From NCBI GenBank assembly GCA_964439815.1, contig CAYTPO010000167.1, positions 1 to 7,324 on the forward strand: DNA of 7,324 nucleotides, in the 5' to 3' direction. Positions 1 through 6,299 of the stretch are shown piece by piece (within the stretch, counting starts at the first letter, position 1; every line of letters begins with the position of its first letter). The DNA is from JALSHZ01 sp964439815 (GTDB lineage: Bacteria; Pseudomonadota; Gammaproteobacteria; UWMA-0217). A model generated the notes under the pieces. It made no database searches. It was not told the DNA's origin and saw only the letters and a list, made by a program, of their open reading frames with translations. Both the position numbers and the translations under genes were made by a program.

Positions 1-1
1 A

Positions 2-364
2 CTTCAGGCGTTACGCGGAAGGGTGGTCATTCTGGATTTCTGGACCTATGGCTGCATCAATTGCATGCATGTGCTGGAAGATCTGCATCGGTTGATTCAG
101 AAGTATGGTGACAAGCTTGTCGTCATTGGTGTCCATACGCCCAAATTCGAGAATGAAAAGAATCTGGAAACGCTGCGCCGGATCGTCGTGCGCTACGATA
201 TTACCCATCCTGTCGTCAATGATGTCGATTCCCTGACCGCGAGGATTTACGGGATGCGGGCTTGGCCTACGCAAAACGGAAAGGAGCCGAAAAAACTAAA
301 ACAGCCATTCTTGCTGGGTGAAGCTATCACGTTAGTCGCCCGCATTGGCGGTTACCTCAGTTGA
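2..364 (+). pseudogene. NHLRC2-type thioredoxin-like domain fragment fused in frame to a transposase tail
   Basis: The reading frame is open from the first bases, so the true start lies outside the window. The visible part begins LQALRGRVVILDFWTYGCIN and continues with a CINC redox motif (cysteine codons at 53-55 and 62-64). This is typical of the thioredoxin-like domain found in front of NHL repeats in NHLRC2-like proteins. The domain proceeds through the usual VIGVHTPKFENEK and YDITHPVVND stretches to a WPT at about 263-271, where family members normally continue with another strand, helix and often NHL repeats. Here the protein switches to a lysine-rich segment and the motif LLGEAITLVARIGGYL, then stops at 362-364. 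That tail looks like an IS4-family transposase C terminus. I therefore read this as a gene cut by an insertion element and now a chimera. The thioredoxin assignment is firm; the broken status is inferred. It is probably unrelated to the sox genes. Confidence 0.7.
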
Positions 365-408
365 TGTGTGAAGGATTTTCCTTGCAAAATCATGGGGCTG
401 TTGTCTAG
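272..408 (+). mobile_element. Decayed C-terminal remnant of an IS4-family-like transposase
   Basis: From about 272 the frame encodes KKLKQPFLLGEAITLVARIGGYLS, which matches the pattern of IS4-type transposase C termini (leucine-rich 'L.EAI..IARLGGYL', usually followed by RK.D..PG...LW.GY..L). The expected RK/PG block is absent. Instead, in the frame starting at 358, the sequence reads QLMCEGFSLQNHGAVV and stops at 406-408, which resembles the last residues of such transposases (a short L..MCEGF segment). The simplest reading is a deletion of roughly 20 codons plus a frame change inside the transposase tail. The bases just after the stop (about 412-440, containing GTGGGTAATAGGCAG) could be the element's right end, but the other end is not in the window to compare. 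The family call is from memory of the motif pattern, not a search. Confidence 0.5.
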
Positions 409-510
409 CTATGTTTGTGGGTAATAGGCAGTCCTAGGGCCTTTATCGCAATAACTACGCGGTGGGGAACGTGACCTGCAATGTGAGTGGACTTTCGGTC
501 AACGAGCTAT
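409..510. other. Short non-coding stretch between IS remnant and response regulator gene
   Basis: These 102 bases lie between the transposase remnant and the stop codon of the convergent response regulator gene. I see no convincing gene, RNA or strong terminator hairpin. A CCTAGG palindrome sits at 433-438 and may belong to the outer end of the insertion element. A short open frame runs from 438 past 510 into the regulator gene on the opposite strand, but it has no start signal and no recognisable content. Confidence 0.4.
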
Positions 511-1119
511 TCAGTGATCTTCGACGCAAATGACCATCCTCATCAGCTCCGACAGGGAACGGGCGGCCATTTTCTTCATCACCTTGGCACGATGAGCTTC
601 GACGGTTGATTGCGAAATACCCAGCTCTATTGCGATGGCTTTATTTCTTTTGCCTTCCGTAATGGCATGAAGTACTTCGATTTCACGGGAAGTCAGGGAG
701 TTGAGTTTTTTTCGAATGGCTTCGATCTCCATGCTCTTTCCCCGGCGTTGTGAATCAAGCTTGAAAGCCCGGTGCACGCTGTCGAGCAGTTCTTGCTCAT
801 TGAAAGGTTTCTGGATGAAGTTAATGGCTCCGGCCTGAATTGCTCTTACCGCCATCGGGATATCGCCGTGGCCGGTGATAATGATTACAGGTGGGGAGCA
901 CGGATATTTGTTGAGTTCTGATTGCAGCTCCATGCCGCTCATGCCGGGCATGCGGATATCCAGCAGGATGCAGCCCTCCCGGTTTTCGTGGTCACCGTCG
1001 AGAAATGCCTCGGCGGATGCAAACAGTTCGACTTCAATACCGACCGACTCCATCAGCAGGGCGAGTGCTTCGCGGACTTCTTCGGCATCGTCGATGATAT
1101 AGACCTTGCAGTTATCCAT
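511..1119 (-). CDS. FixJ/TtrR-family response regulator (REC plus LuxR-type HTH)
   Basis: A DNA-binding response regulator of 202 residues from the chosen ATG, close to FixJ and TtrR in size. The receiver domain fills residues 1-120 and has all the expected residues: acidic pair D10-D11, phosphoacceptor D54 in LLDIRMPGMSG, T82 in ITGHGD and K104 in QKPF. The LuxR/NarL-type helix-turn-helix lies at about 139-197, with the family pattern LTSREIEVLHAI..GK.NK.IA..L.IS..TVE.HR..VM.KM. Another in-frame ATG at 1167 would add 16 residues lying ahead of the first receiver strand and overlap the kinase gene by 41 bases. I prefer the ATG at 1119, where the protein begins directly with MDNCKVYIIDD and follows the kinase stop by 7 bases, suggesting coupled translation; neither start has a strong ribosome binding site. 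It is very likely phosphorylated by the kinase encoded just upstream and may control the divergent sox genes. Confidence 0.93.
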   Translation of the reverse strand: MDNCKVYIIDDAEEVREALALLMESVGIEVELFASAEAFLDGDHENREGCILLDIRMPGMSGMELQSELNKYPCSPPVIIITGHGDIPMAVRAIQAGAINFIQKPFNEQELLDSVHRAFKLDSQRRGKSMEIEAIRKKLNSLTSREIEVLHAITEGKRNKAIAIELGISQSTVEAHRAKVMKKMAARSLSELMRMVICVEDH

Positions 1120-1126
1120 GGTATTG

Positions 1127-3364
1127 TCACGCAGCTGATGGAAGGGTGAATCTGAACTCTGTCCCATGAGCCGATGTTTGGTGGAGGAACAATTCCCCGC
1201 CGTGATCTTCGATTATTTTCTGGCTGATCGAAAGGCCAAGCCCCATGCCTTTTTCCTTTCCGGAGACATAGGGAGAAAATATTGTATCGACTATATTTTC
1301 GTCCATTCCCTTGCCGGTGTCGTTGACACTGACGATGATCATGTCATCAGGGGCGAGTGCGGTGCTTATGGTAAGAACCTTGCTGTTTTCTTCGACACCA
1401 TCCATTGCGTCGATGGCGTTCTTGATCAGGTTTACGAGTACCTGATCAATTAGAATATGTTGCGCGATAATGTCGGGAAGGGCGTCAGCCAATTGCAGGT
1501 TCAGCCGGATCTGGTTTGGGTCGAAGCTGTGTTCGATCAGTATGACCACCTCCTTGACGATATTGTTCAGGTTGACCCTGCTTTTTTTTGGGGTGTCCTT
1601 GCGAATAAATCCGCGCAATTGCTTGATGATTCCGCCTGCTCTCAAAGCCTGTTTGTTAATTCTCTCCAGGATATCCTTGACCTGTTCAGGGTTCAGTTTT
1701 TCGGAATCGACCAGCCTGATACAGGCAAGGGCATTGGTGGATATGGCTGTCAACGGCTGGTTCAGTTCATGTGCGATACCCGATGCCATTTCCCCCATGG
1801 TGCTGACCCGCGACACATGGGCAAGCTCCTGTTGATGTCGCCGCTTGTTGGCTTCGAGTGTTTTCTGATGGCTGATATCCCTGAATACGACCACGCTGCC
1901 TATGGTTTGGTCATGTTTGTTTTTCAACGGGGTTGCGGTATAGGCAACCGGGAAGCTCGTTCCATCCTTGCGCCAGAAAATATCATCTTCGACTACCCGG
2001 GTTCTGTTGTCTGCATACGTTCGGTAAACCGGACACTCGGATTCCGGGAAGGGATTTCCGTCGCTGCGAGTGTGGTGCAATAGAGCGTGCTGGTTCTTGC
2101 CGATGATTTCTTCCGCTTTCCAGCCGGTCAGTTCCTCCATGGCCTTGTTGATGAAGGTTGAGTTGCCGTCGAGGTCGACGCCGTAGATGCCGTCCGCGAC
2201 TGAATTGAGGATCAGCGTGTGCTGCTGTTCAAGCTGATTCTTGGAGATTCTCAGCTCGCGATTCAGATGTAGCACCAGTAGTGACATTGCACCCAGCGAA
2301 AAGATGAACACCAGGCCGGACATGACGCCATACCAGTATTTGTCAATTGCATCGGCAAGGGTGAATTCACCGCTCTGATCATATGGTGGAAGGTGCAGGG
2401 TTTTGAGCAGTTCGTGAACTGGCTGGTACTCCAGTGGAATTGACCAGCGATCATGTCGGGACATGTCCTCTTGCTGTCCTGCGTAGTGGTGCATTTCCAT
2501 CAGTGCGATGGCCACCGCCTGTGCCAGGTCATCGGGCGTATGACCGAGTTTGCTGAACGGCCACTCGGGGTAGAGGCGTGTGCTGTGAATTTCGGCAAAG
2601 TCCTCATGATGCTGCTGGTTGATGATCTTGAAATCACCGAGTGAGATAGAGCCGTTGCGCTGCATGCTCTCAAGAATGCCGGTTCTGACCGTTCCGGCAT
2701 CGACTGCTCCACTTGCAACCGCGTTGACGACGGCATCGTGGATTCCGCCAAAGACGACCTTCATATCCAGGTTCTCGGGGTTGAGTCCCTTGGCATGCAA
2801 TGCACCCATGGTCATCTGGAAGCCACCAAGGGATGTTTTGTCGACGGCCATCAGGGTCTTGCTCTCGAGATCAGCCAGGGATGAGATATCGTCACGGTCG
2901 CGCCGTGTAAAAATGACGCTGCTGAAGTGGTTGGTGTAACTATCCTTTACCCAACGGCTCAAAGTCGCGATTCTGGTGATGCGATACCGGACTTCCATTT
3001 CCACGTAAATGCTTGGGTTGACGAGAAGGAAGTGCACCAGTGACGAGCGGACATTGTTTTCTATCTCGTCGAAGTCGAGGGGGATGATGGCGAACTCCTT
3101 GTCGGGAATACGCCGTGAGAGATAGTCGGCCGTATCGGCCCAGTACCGGCTTGTTTCAGGATTTCCACGGTGGCTCAGAACGCCGATCTTGATCAGCTCG
3201 GGTGCCGCCATTGAAGGCGGACACCAGAATATCCAGCCGGCCGGCAGCAGCCAAAGAACAGGCCCGAGGAGTCGCCGGGCAAGCATGGAGTGTCGGGGCT
3301 TTGTGTGGTTGCTGGCCTGATTTCTCACGGTATTGAAGCGTCTCGTTTGCGCTGAGGAATCCAC
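1127..3364 (-). CDS. TtrS/ThsS-like membrane sensor histidine kinase with periplasmic PhnD-type domain and PAS
   Basis: A 745-residue sensor kinase. Domains in order: signal peptide or first membrane segment at about 30-53; a periplasmic PhnD-like phosphate/phosphonate-binding-type domain at about 57-325 (begins ELIKIGVLSHRGNPETS); one transmembrane helix at about 345-367; a PAS domain at about 380-497; a HisKA domain with phosphoacceptor H532 in GIAHELNQPLTA; and a HATPase domain with N box (NLIKNAIDAM, 645-654), G1 box (NDTGKGM, 681-687), F box (IFSPY) and G2 box (GMGLGLS, 706-712). The PhnD-type sensor upstream of this kinase core is the architecture of TtrS (tetrathionate) and ThsS (thiosulfate), though the PAS is an addition relative to TtrS as I know it. 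The chosen start is a GTG with GAGGA 9 bases upstream. An ATG at 3286 (residue 27) would give a more compact signal peptide but has no clear ribosome binding site. The ligand is not shown by sequence; a sulfur oxyanion is inferred from context. Confidence 0.9.
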   Translation of the reverse strand: MDSSAQTRRFNTVRNQASNHTKPRHSMLARRLLGPVLWLLPAGWIFWCPPSMAAPELIKIGVLSHRGNPETSRYWADTADYLSRRIPDKEFAIIPLDFDEIENNVRSSLVHFLLVNPSIYVEMEVRYRITRIATLSRWVKDSYTNHFSSVIFTRRDRDDISSLADLESKTLMAVDKTSLGGFQMTMGALHAKGLNPENLDMKVVFGGIHDAVVNAVASGAVDAGTVRTGILESMQRNGSISLGDFKIINQQHHEDFAEIHSTRLYPEWPFSKLGHTPDDLAQAVAIALMEMHHYAGQQEDMSRHDRWSIPLEYQPVHELLKTLHLPPYDQSGEFTLADAIDKYWYGVMSGLVFIFSLGAMSLLVLHLNRELRISKNQLEQQHTLILNSVADGIYGVDLDGNSTFINKAMEELTGWKAEEIIGKNQHALLHHTRSDGNPFPESECPVYRTYADNRTRVVEDDIFWRKDGTSFPVAYTATPLKNKHDQTIGSVVVFRDISHQKTLEANKRRHQQELAHVSRVSTMGEMASGIAHELNQPLTAISTNALACIRLVDSEKLNPEQVKDILERINKQALRAGGIIKQLRGFIRKDTPKKSRVNLNNIVKEVVILIEHSFDPNQIRLNLQLADALPDIIAQHILIDQVLVNLIKNAIDAMDGVEENSKVLTISTALAPDDMIIVSVNDTGKGMDENIVDTIFSPYVSGKEKGMGLGLSISQKIIEDHGGELFLHQTSAHGTEFRFTLPSAA

Positions 3365-3472
3365 AAGGCGCTGTCCTCAGCCGGCATGTTGTTTCACTTG
3401 TCCGGATAGTTGCCTGTGAATCCACAGTCGGATGTGCTCCTAGGGTTAGTGCTATATCCAAGGCTGTTACAG

Positions 3473-3508
3473 CGATTATACGGGTATTCCCAGCCGATTA
3501 TATTGGTA
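3473..3508. repeat. Tandem direct repeat CGATTATANNGGTA, two copies 22 bp apart
   Basis: Copy 1 is at 3473-3486 and copy 2 at 3495-3508. They agree at 12 of 14 positions (CGATTATA, two free bases, GGTA), and their starts are exactly 22 bp apart, about two turns of the helix. A weaker third version (CGTTATA) begins at 3519. Same-face spacing in the shared intergenic region is what a dimeric regulator's binding sites would look like. Each copy also contains TATAAT on the opposite strand, so part of the similarity may come from duplicated -10 elements. The repeat itself is seen directly; its role is inferred. Confidence 0.55.
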
Positions 3509-3590
3509 AAAACCACTACGTTATATCGTGTCTTTCGGAATAGAGGGAGGATGGTTTTCGCTGCAAGCTTTGTGTCATTGCACAATGCTC

Positions 3591-3597
3591 GGGAGGG
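3591..3597 (+). promoter_or_regulatory. Ribosome binding site of soxB
   Basis: GGGAGGG lies 6 bases ahead of the ATG at 3604. It is a strong Shine-Dalgarno match and fixes the soxB start, which in turn places the twin-arginine motif at residues 6-7. Confidence 0.8.
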
Positions 3598-3603
3598 CGA
3601 CAC

Positions 3604-5532
3604 ATGGCGACGATTGATCGCAGAGAGTTTCTCAAACTGATGGGGCTGACGCTGTCCCCGGCGTTACTGTCCTCGCTTGCGCTGACCTCTGAAGAAGTGG
3701 CTGCCGCGATGAAATCCGGGCGGGCGCCCGAAGACTTTTACAAGGTGCCATTCAAGGGCTCGGTGAGGCTTATGCATATCACTGATGTGCATGGCCAGCT
3801 GCAACCCGTCTACTTTCGTGAGCCCAACGTGAACCTGGGTGTGGGTGATGCTTTTGGAAGGCTCCCCCACGTGGTCGGGCGCGGTCTGTTGAAAGAAGTC
3901 GGGCTCTCTGAGGGAGGCCCGGAGTCATACGCCTATACCTATCTCGATTTCGAGAAAGCCGCGCGCAAGTACGGCAAAACAGGTGGCTATGCATGTATCA
4001 AAACGCTGCTTGAGGATCTGCGGCGGCAGGCCGGGGGGCGCAAGAACACGCTCACCATCGATGGTGGAGATTTATGGCAGGGCTCGGGTACCTCTTTATG
4101 GACCCGTGGCGCCGATATGGTCGAGGCATCCAACCTTTTGGGGCTCGATGTAATGGTCGGTCATTGGGAGTTCACCTACCGTGAGAATGAGGTTCTGAGC
4201 AACGTCGCGATGTTCAAGGGTGAATTCATCGGTCAGAACGTCCGTGTCAAGGAAGAGTCGCTTATGGGCGACTCCTATCTGAGGATGGTTGAACAGTACG
4301 ATGGCCGTGGCGTCTACGATGAGGACTCGGGCCATGCATTTCAGCCCTATGTGATAAAGAAGATAAACGGCAAGCGAATCTGCATCATCGGGCAGGCCTT
4401 TCCCCGAACCGCCAATGCCAATCCCCAGGAGTTTTTTCCGGACTGGTCATTTGGACTCCGTGAGGATGATATGGTCGATCTCGCCAAACAGATAACGGCT
4501 GACGAGAAGCCCGATGCCATGGTGCTGCTGTCGCACAACGGGATGGATGTCGATATCAAGATGGCGGAGCGCATTCCCGGCCTGGATGCCGTTTTCGGTG
4601 GCCATACTCACGATGGTATCCCCCGGCCGGTCAGGGTGAAGAATGTCTCTGGCAAGACCTGTCTTGTCACCAATGCTGGGTCGAACGGGAAATATGTAGG
4701 TGTGATGGATTTCGAGTTTGGCCCGGATGGGAAACTCAAGGATATGCACTACAAAATGTTGCCCGTAATTTCAGCCTGGATCGAGCCAGACAAGGAGATG
4801 GCTTCATATATTCGAAAAATGCGATCACGGATTTACGACAAGAAAATTATCGAGAGCCGTGCAAAGGATCGCTATTTCAGCAAAGACCGGGTGGGGAAGA
4901 CTTATGAAGAGATTCTATCCGAAAAGCTTGCCATAGCCGACCGCACCTTGTTTCGCCGTGGAAACTTCATGGGTACCTGGGATCAGGTACTGTGCAATGC
5001 ATTGAGGCATGAATACGGTGCGGATGTTGCAATGTCAGCTGGTGTCCGCTGGGGGACGACGACGCTGAAAGGCGACTGGATCACCATGGAAGATGTAATG
5101 ACCCAGTGTTCCATGACCTATGCCGAAACCTACGTCACCGAGATGACGGGTAAAGCGCTGCTCGATACGTTGGAGGCTGTTGCCGACAACCTGTTTGATC
5201 CTGATCCGTATCTGCAGTCTGGTGGTGACATGGTGAGAGTAGGCGGCATGGATTATGCCATTGATCCCTCAAAGCCGATCTATCAGCGGATCACGAATGC
5301 ACGCCTTGACAATGGTGAAGCAATCAAACCCGAGAAGATTTACAAGGTGGCAGGATGGGCGTCAGTCAATCGTACGCCAGACGGACGTCTGATGTGGGAC
5401 ATTGTTAGAGACTACATTCTAGCAAAAAAGTCGAAGGATCATGTGCTTCGGATGCAAAAAATAAATGACCCGGAACTTGTCAATGTCAGCTCCAATCCGG
5501 GGATTGCAGATTACCAGGGAAAAATGAGCTGA
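3604..5532 (+). CDS. soxB: SoxB, Tat-exported dimanganese sulfate thiol hydrolase
   Basis: SoxB hydrolyses the sulfonate group from the cysteine-S-sulfate carried by SoxYZ, releasing sulfate in periplasmic thiosulfate oxidation. The 642-residue protein starts with a twin-arginine signal (RREFLKLMG, residues 6-14), consistent with export after folding. It then shows the metallophosphoesterase/5'-nucleotidase fold motifs: MHITDVHGQL (D61, H63), TIDGGDLWQGSGTS (D155), VGHWEFTY, LLSHNG (H311) and FGGHTHDG (H334, H336). The GHWEF form, with His-Trp where 5'-nucleotidases have Asn-His, is a known SoxB hallmark. The C-terminal 5'-nucleotidase-type domain begins at about 425 and contains the RGNFMGTWDQVLCNALRHEY and GVRWGTT segments. 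It is somewhat longer than the roughly 560-residue Paracoccus protein. It is first in a sox run with soxX and soxA and is transcribed away from the sensor kinase gene. No frameshift or missing key residue is seen. Confidence 0.97.
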   Translation: MATIDRREFLKLMGLTLSPALLSSLALTSEEVAAAMKSGRAPEDFYKVPFKGSVRLMHITDVHGQLQPVYFREPNVNLGVGDAFGRLPHVVGRGLLKEVGLSEGGPESYAYTYLDFEKAARKYGKTGGYACIKTLLEDLRRQAGGRKNTLTIDGGDLWQGSGTSLWTRGADMVEASNLLGLDVMVGHWEFTYRENEVLSNVAMFKGEFIGQNVRVKEESLMGDSYLRMVEQYDGRGVYDEDSGHAFQPYVIKKINGKRICIIGQAFPRTANANPQEFFPDWSFGLREDDMVDLAKQITADEKPDAMVLLSHNGMDVDIKMAERIPGLDAVFGGHTHDGIPRPVRVKNVSGKTCLVTNAGSNGKYVGVMDFEFGPDGKLKDMHYKMLPVISAWIEPDKEMASYIRKMRSRIYDKKIIESRAKDRYFSKDRVGKTYEEILSEKLAIADRTLFRRGNFMGTWDQVLCNALRHEYGADVAMSAGVRWGTTTLKGDWITMEDVMTQCSMTYAETYVTEMTGKALLDTLEAVADNLFDPDPYLQSGGDMVRVGGMDYAIDPSKPIYQRITNARLDNGEAIKPEKIYKVAGWASVNRTPDGRLMWDIVRDYILAKKSKDHVLRMQKINDPELVNVSSNPGIADYQGKMS

Positions 5533-5677
5533 TACCCGATATCGGTCGTTGCATCAGTTCCTGCCGCGGAAGTAGCGTGCCCTGTGAGCCGGAGTAAGCA
5601 AACGCAGGATCTGATGCAGCAGATGGTATATCCATTTGATGGCAAAGGTAGCCCAAACGTAACAGAGGTAGCAGGAA
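5533..5677. other. soxB-soxX intergenic gap
   Basis: A gap of 145 bases between two genes that are expected to be co-transcribed. It opens with a 10-bp palindrome CCGATATCGG at 5536-5545, directly after the soxB stop, and ends with the soxX ribosome binding site. A widely spaced inverted pair GCATCAG/CTGATGC (5551-5557 and 5611-5617) could fold, but with a 53-base loop. No terminator with a T-run and no small gene is visible. An internal promoter for soxXA is possible but I cannot point to one. Confidence 0.35.
5664..5668 (+). promoter_or_regulatory. Ribosome binding site of soxX
   Basis: AGAGG ends 9 bases ahead of the ATG at 5678. It favours this start over a second in-frame ATG at 5696 (residue 7), whose nearest purine-rich stretch sits too close. 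Confidence 0.5.
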
Positions 5678-6166
5678 ATGAAGTATTCGGTTGGAATGAA
5701 GAGACGCAGACAGTTTCGCAGGTCGGCTGTTCTGGTTTTGGTGTCGGGGTTTGCTGCGATGAGCCAGACTGGCTTGGCCGAGAGCAAATATTGCAATTGG
5801 GAGGTAAAGGACCACTCAATCGAAAAGCCGCTGTGTGGCTTGAAGGGAAATCCTGAAAATGGCCGTAAGTTGGCGATTGCCCGAAAAAAGGGGAACTGTC
5901 TTGCCTGTCACGTTATGCCGATACCCGAACAGGACTTTCACGGCAATATTGCTCCCCCGCTCAACGGTGTCGGTGGGAGGTACACGGCCGCTGGGTTAAG
6001 GATGCGTCTAGTTGATATCAAGCAGATCAATCCGATGAGCCTCATGCCCAGCTTTTACAAGCACCCCGACAAGCTGGCAAACGTGGCGAAGAAATTCAAG
6101 GGCAAGACAGTGCTGACCGCGCAGGAAATCGAAGATATTGTCGCCTACCTGGAGACGTTGAAATAA
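5678..6166 (+). CDS. soxX: SoxX, monoheme cytochrome c subunit of SoxXA
   Basis: SoxX is the small monoheme cytochrome c partner of SoxA and passes on electrons released when thiosulfate is joined to the SoxY carrier. The 162-residue precursor has a basic N terminus (KRRRQFRR), a hydrophobic signal core (about 16-27) and a likely cleavage after GLA at residue 34. The heme site is GNCLACH (C74, C77, H78). The likely distal ligand is M123 in SLMPSFYK, followed by the conserved C-terminal LTAQEIEDIVAYLETL helix. The family block APPLNGVGGRYTAAGLRMRLVD is intact. Two cysteines, C39 and C53, sit in the mature N-terminal region ahead of the heme; I do not recall them as general features of SoxX and they may form a disulfide. 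The gene lies between soxB and soxA, the order expected for a working thiosulfate oxidation operon. A start at residue 7 is possible and would only shorten the signal peptide. Confidence 0.95.
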   Translation: MKYSVGMKRRRQFRRSAVLVLVSGFAAMSQTGLAESKYCNWEVKDHSIEKPLCGLKGNPENGRKLAIARKKGNCLACHVMPIPEQDFHGNIAPPLNGVGGRYTAAGLRMRLVDIKQINPMSLMPSFYKHPDKLANVAKKFKGKTVLTAQEIEDIVAYLETLK

Positions 6167-6299
6167 CCGGCCTGTCTGCTCGCCCTGGAGTGACGACGGG
6201 CGGATGAAATCAGTCCGATGGTCGCATCCCTGCTGAGTCAGCCCGCTTTTGTCCCGGGCGTTGCCGAGATGGTCAATTTTGAAGAATTGGAGGATTGAA
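6167..6299. other. soxX-soxA intergenic gap
   Basis: A gap of 133 bases with no gene visible. CGCCC at 6181-6185 and GGGCG at 6198-6202 could pair as a short GC stem with a 12-base loop, but there is no T-run after it, so it is not a standard terminator; at most it might affect transcript stability or processing. The gap ends with the soxA ribosome binding site. Confidence 0.35.
6289..6294 (+). promoter_or_regulatory. Ribosome binding site of soxA
   Basis: GGAGGA is followed by 5 bases and the ATG at 6300. It decides against a longer frame opening at 6249, whose extra 17 residues would put a non-hydrophobic stretch ahead of the signal peptide. Confidence 0.75.

Larger units (their letters stand above)
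3365..3603. promoter_or_regulatory. Divergent control region between the two-component operon and soxB
   Basis: This 239-base region must hold the start signals for both the kinase-regulator operon (-) and the sox operon (+). It is richer in A and T in its middle (about 3470-3530) than the flanking genes. On the - strand there are two perfect TATAAT hexamers (complement of 3475-3480 and 3497-3502), neither with a good -35 box at 16-18 bp, which would suit an activator-dependent promoter. On the + strand I could not find a convincing sigma70 -35/-10 pair, nor a sigma54 TGGC-N-GC type site. A tandem repeat in the middle is listed separately. No small gene or RNA is apparent. Confidence 0.6.

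Noticed and set aside
2..271. Reading the thioredoxin-like fragment as SoxW, the thioredoxin of some sox clusters
   Set aside because: The sequence around CINC and the following HTPKFENEK block match the NHLRC2-type domain and not the short periplasmic SoxW pattern; it is also separated from sox genes by a decayed element and the two-component genes.
438..533. Short + strand open frame that includes YRNNYAVGNV
   Set aside because: It has no start codon with a ribosome binding site, is about 30 codons long, overlaps the end of the response regulator gene and resembles nothing I know.
1457..2083. A 208-codon open frame on the + strand inside the kinase gene, and a 95-codon one at 1166-1453
   Set aside because: Both lie opposite the well-supported kinase gene, show no domain pattern of their own and are explained as shadows of its codon use.
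3415..3426. TGTGAATCCACA as a CRP/FNR-type operator
   Set aside because: It is only 10/12 symmetrical, its half-sites are too close for CRP, and it lacks the TTGAT core of FNR. A chance match is likely.
3503..3527. TTGGTA and TATATC as a soxB sigma70 promoter
   Set aside because: The spacing of 13 bases is well short of the 16-18 needed, and no better pair was found.
5551..5617. Inverted pair GCATCAG/CTGATGC as a terminator between soxB and soxX
   Set aside because: The loop would be 53 bases and no T-run follows.
6181..6202. CGCCC/GGGCG stem as a terminator between soxX and soxA
   Set aside because: It has only five base pairs, a 12-base loop and no T-run, and it would interrupt a pair of genes whose products work as one complex.
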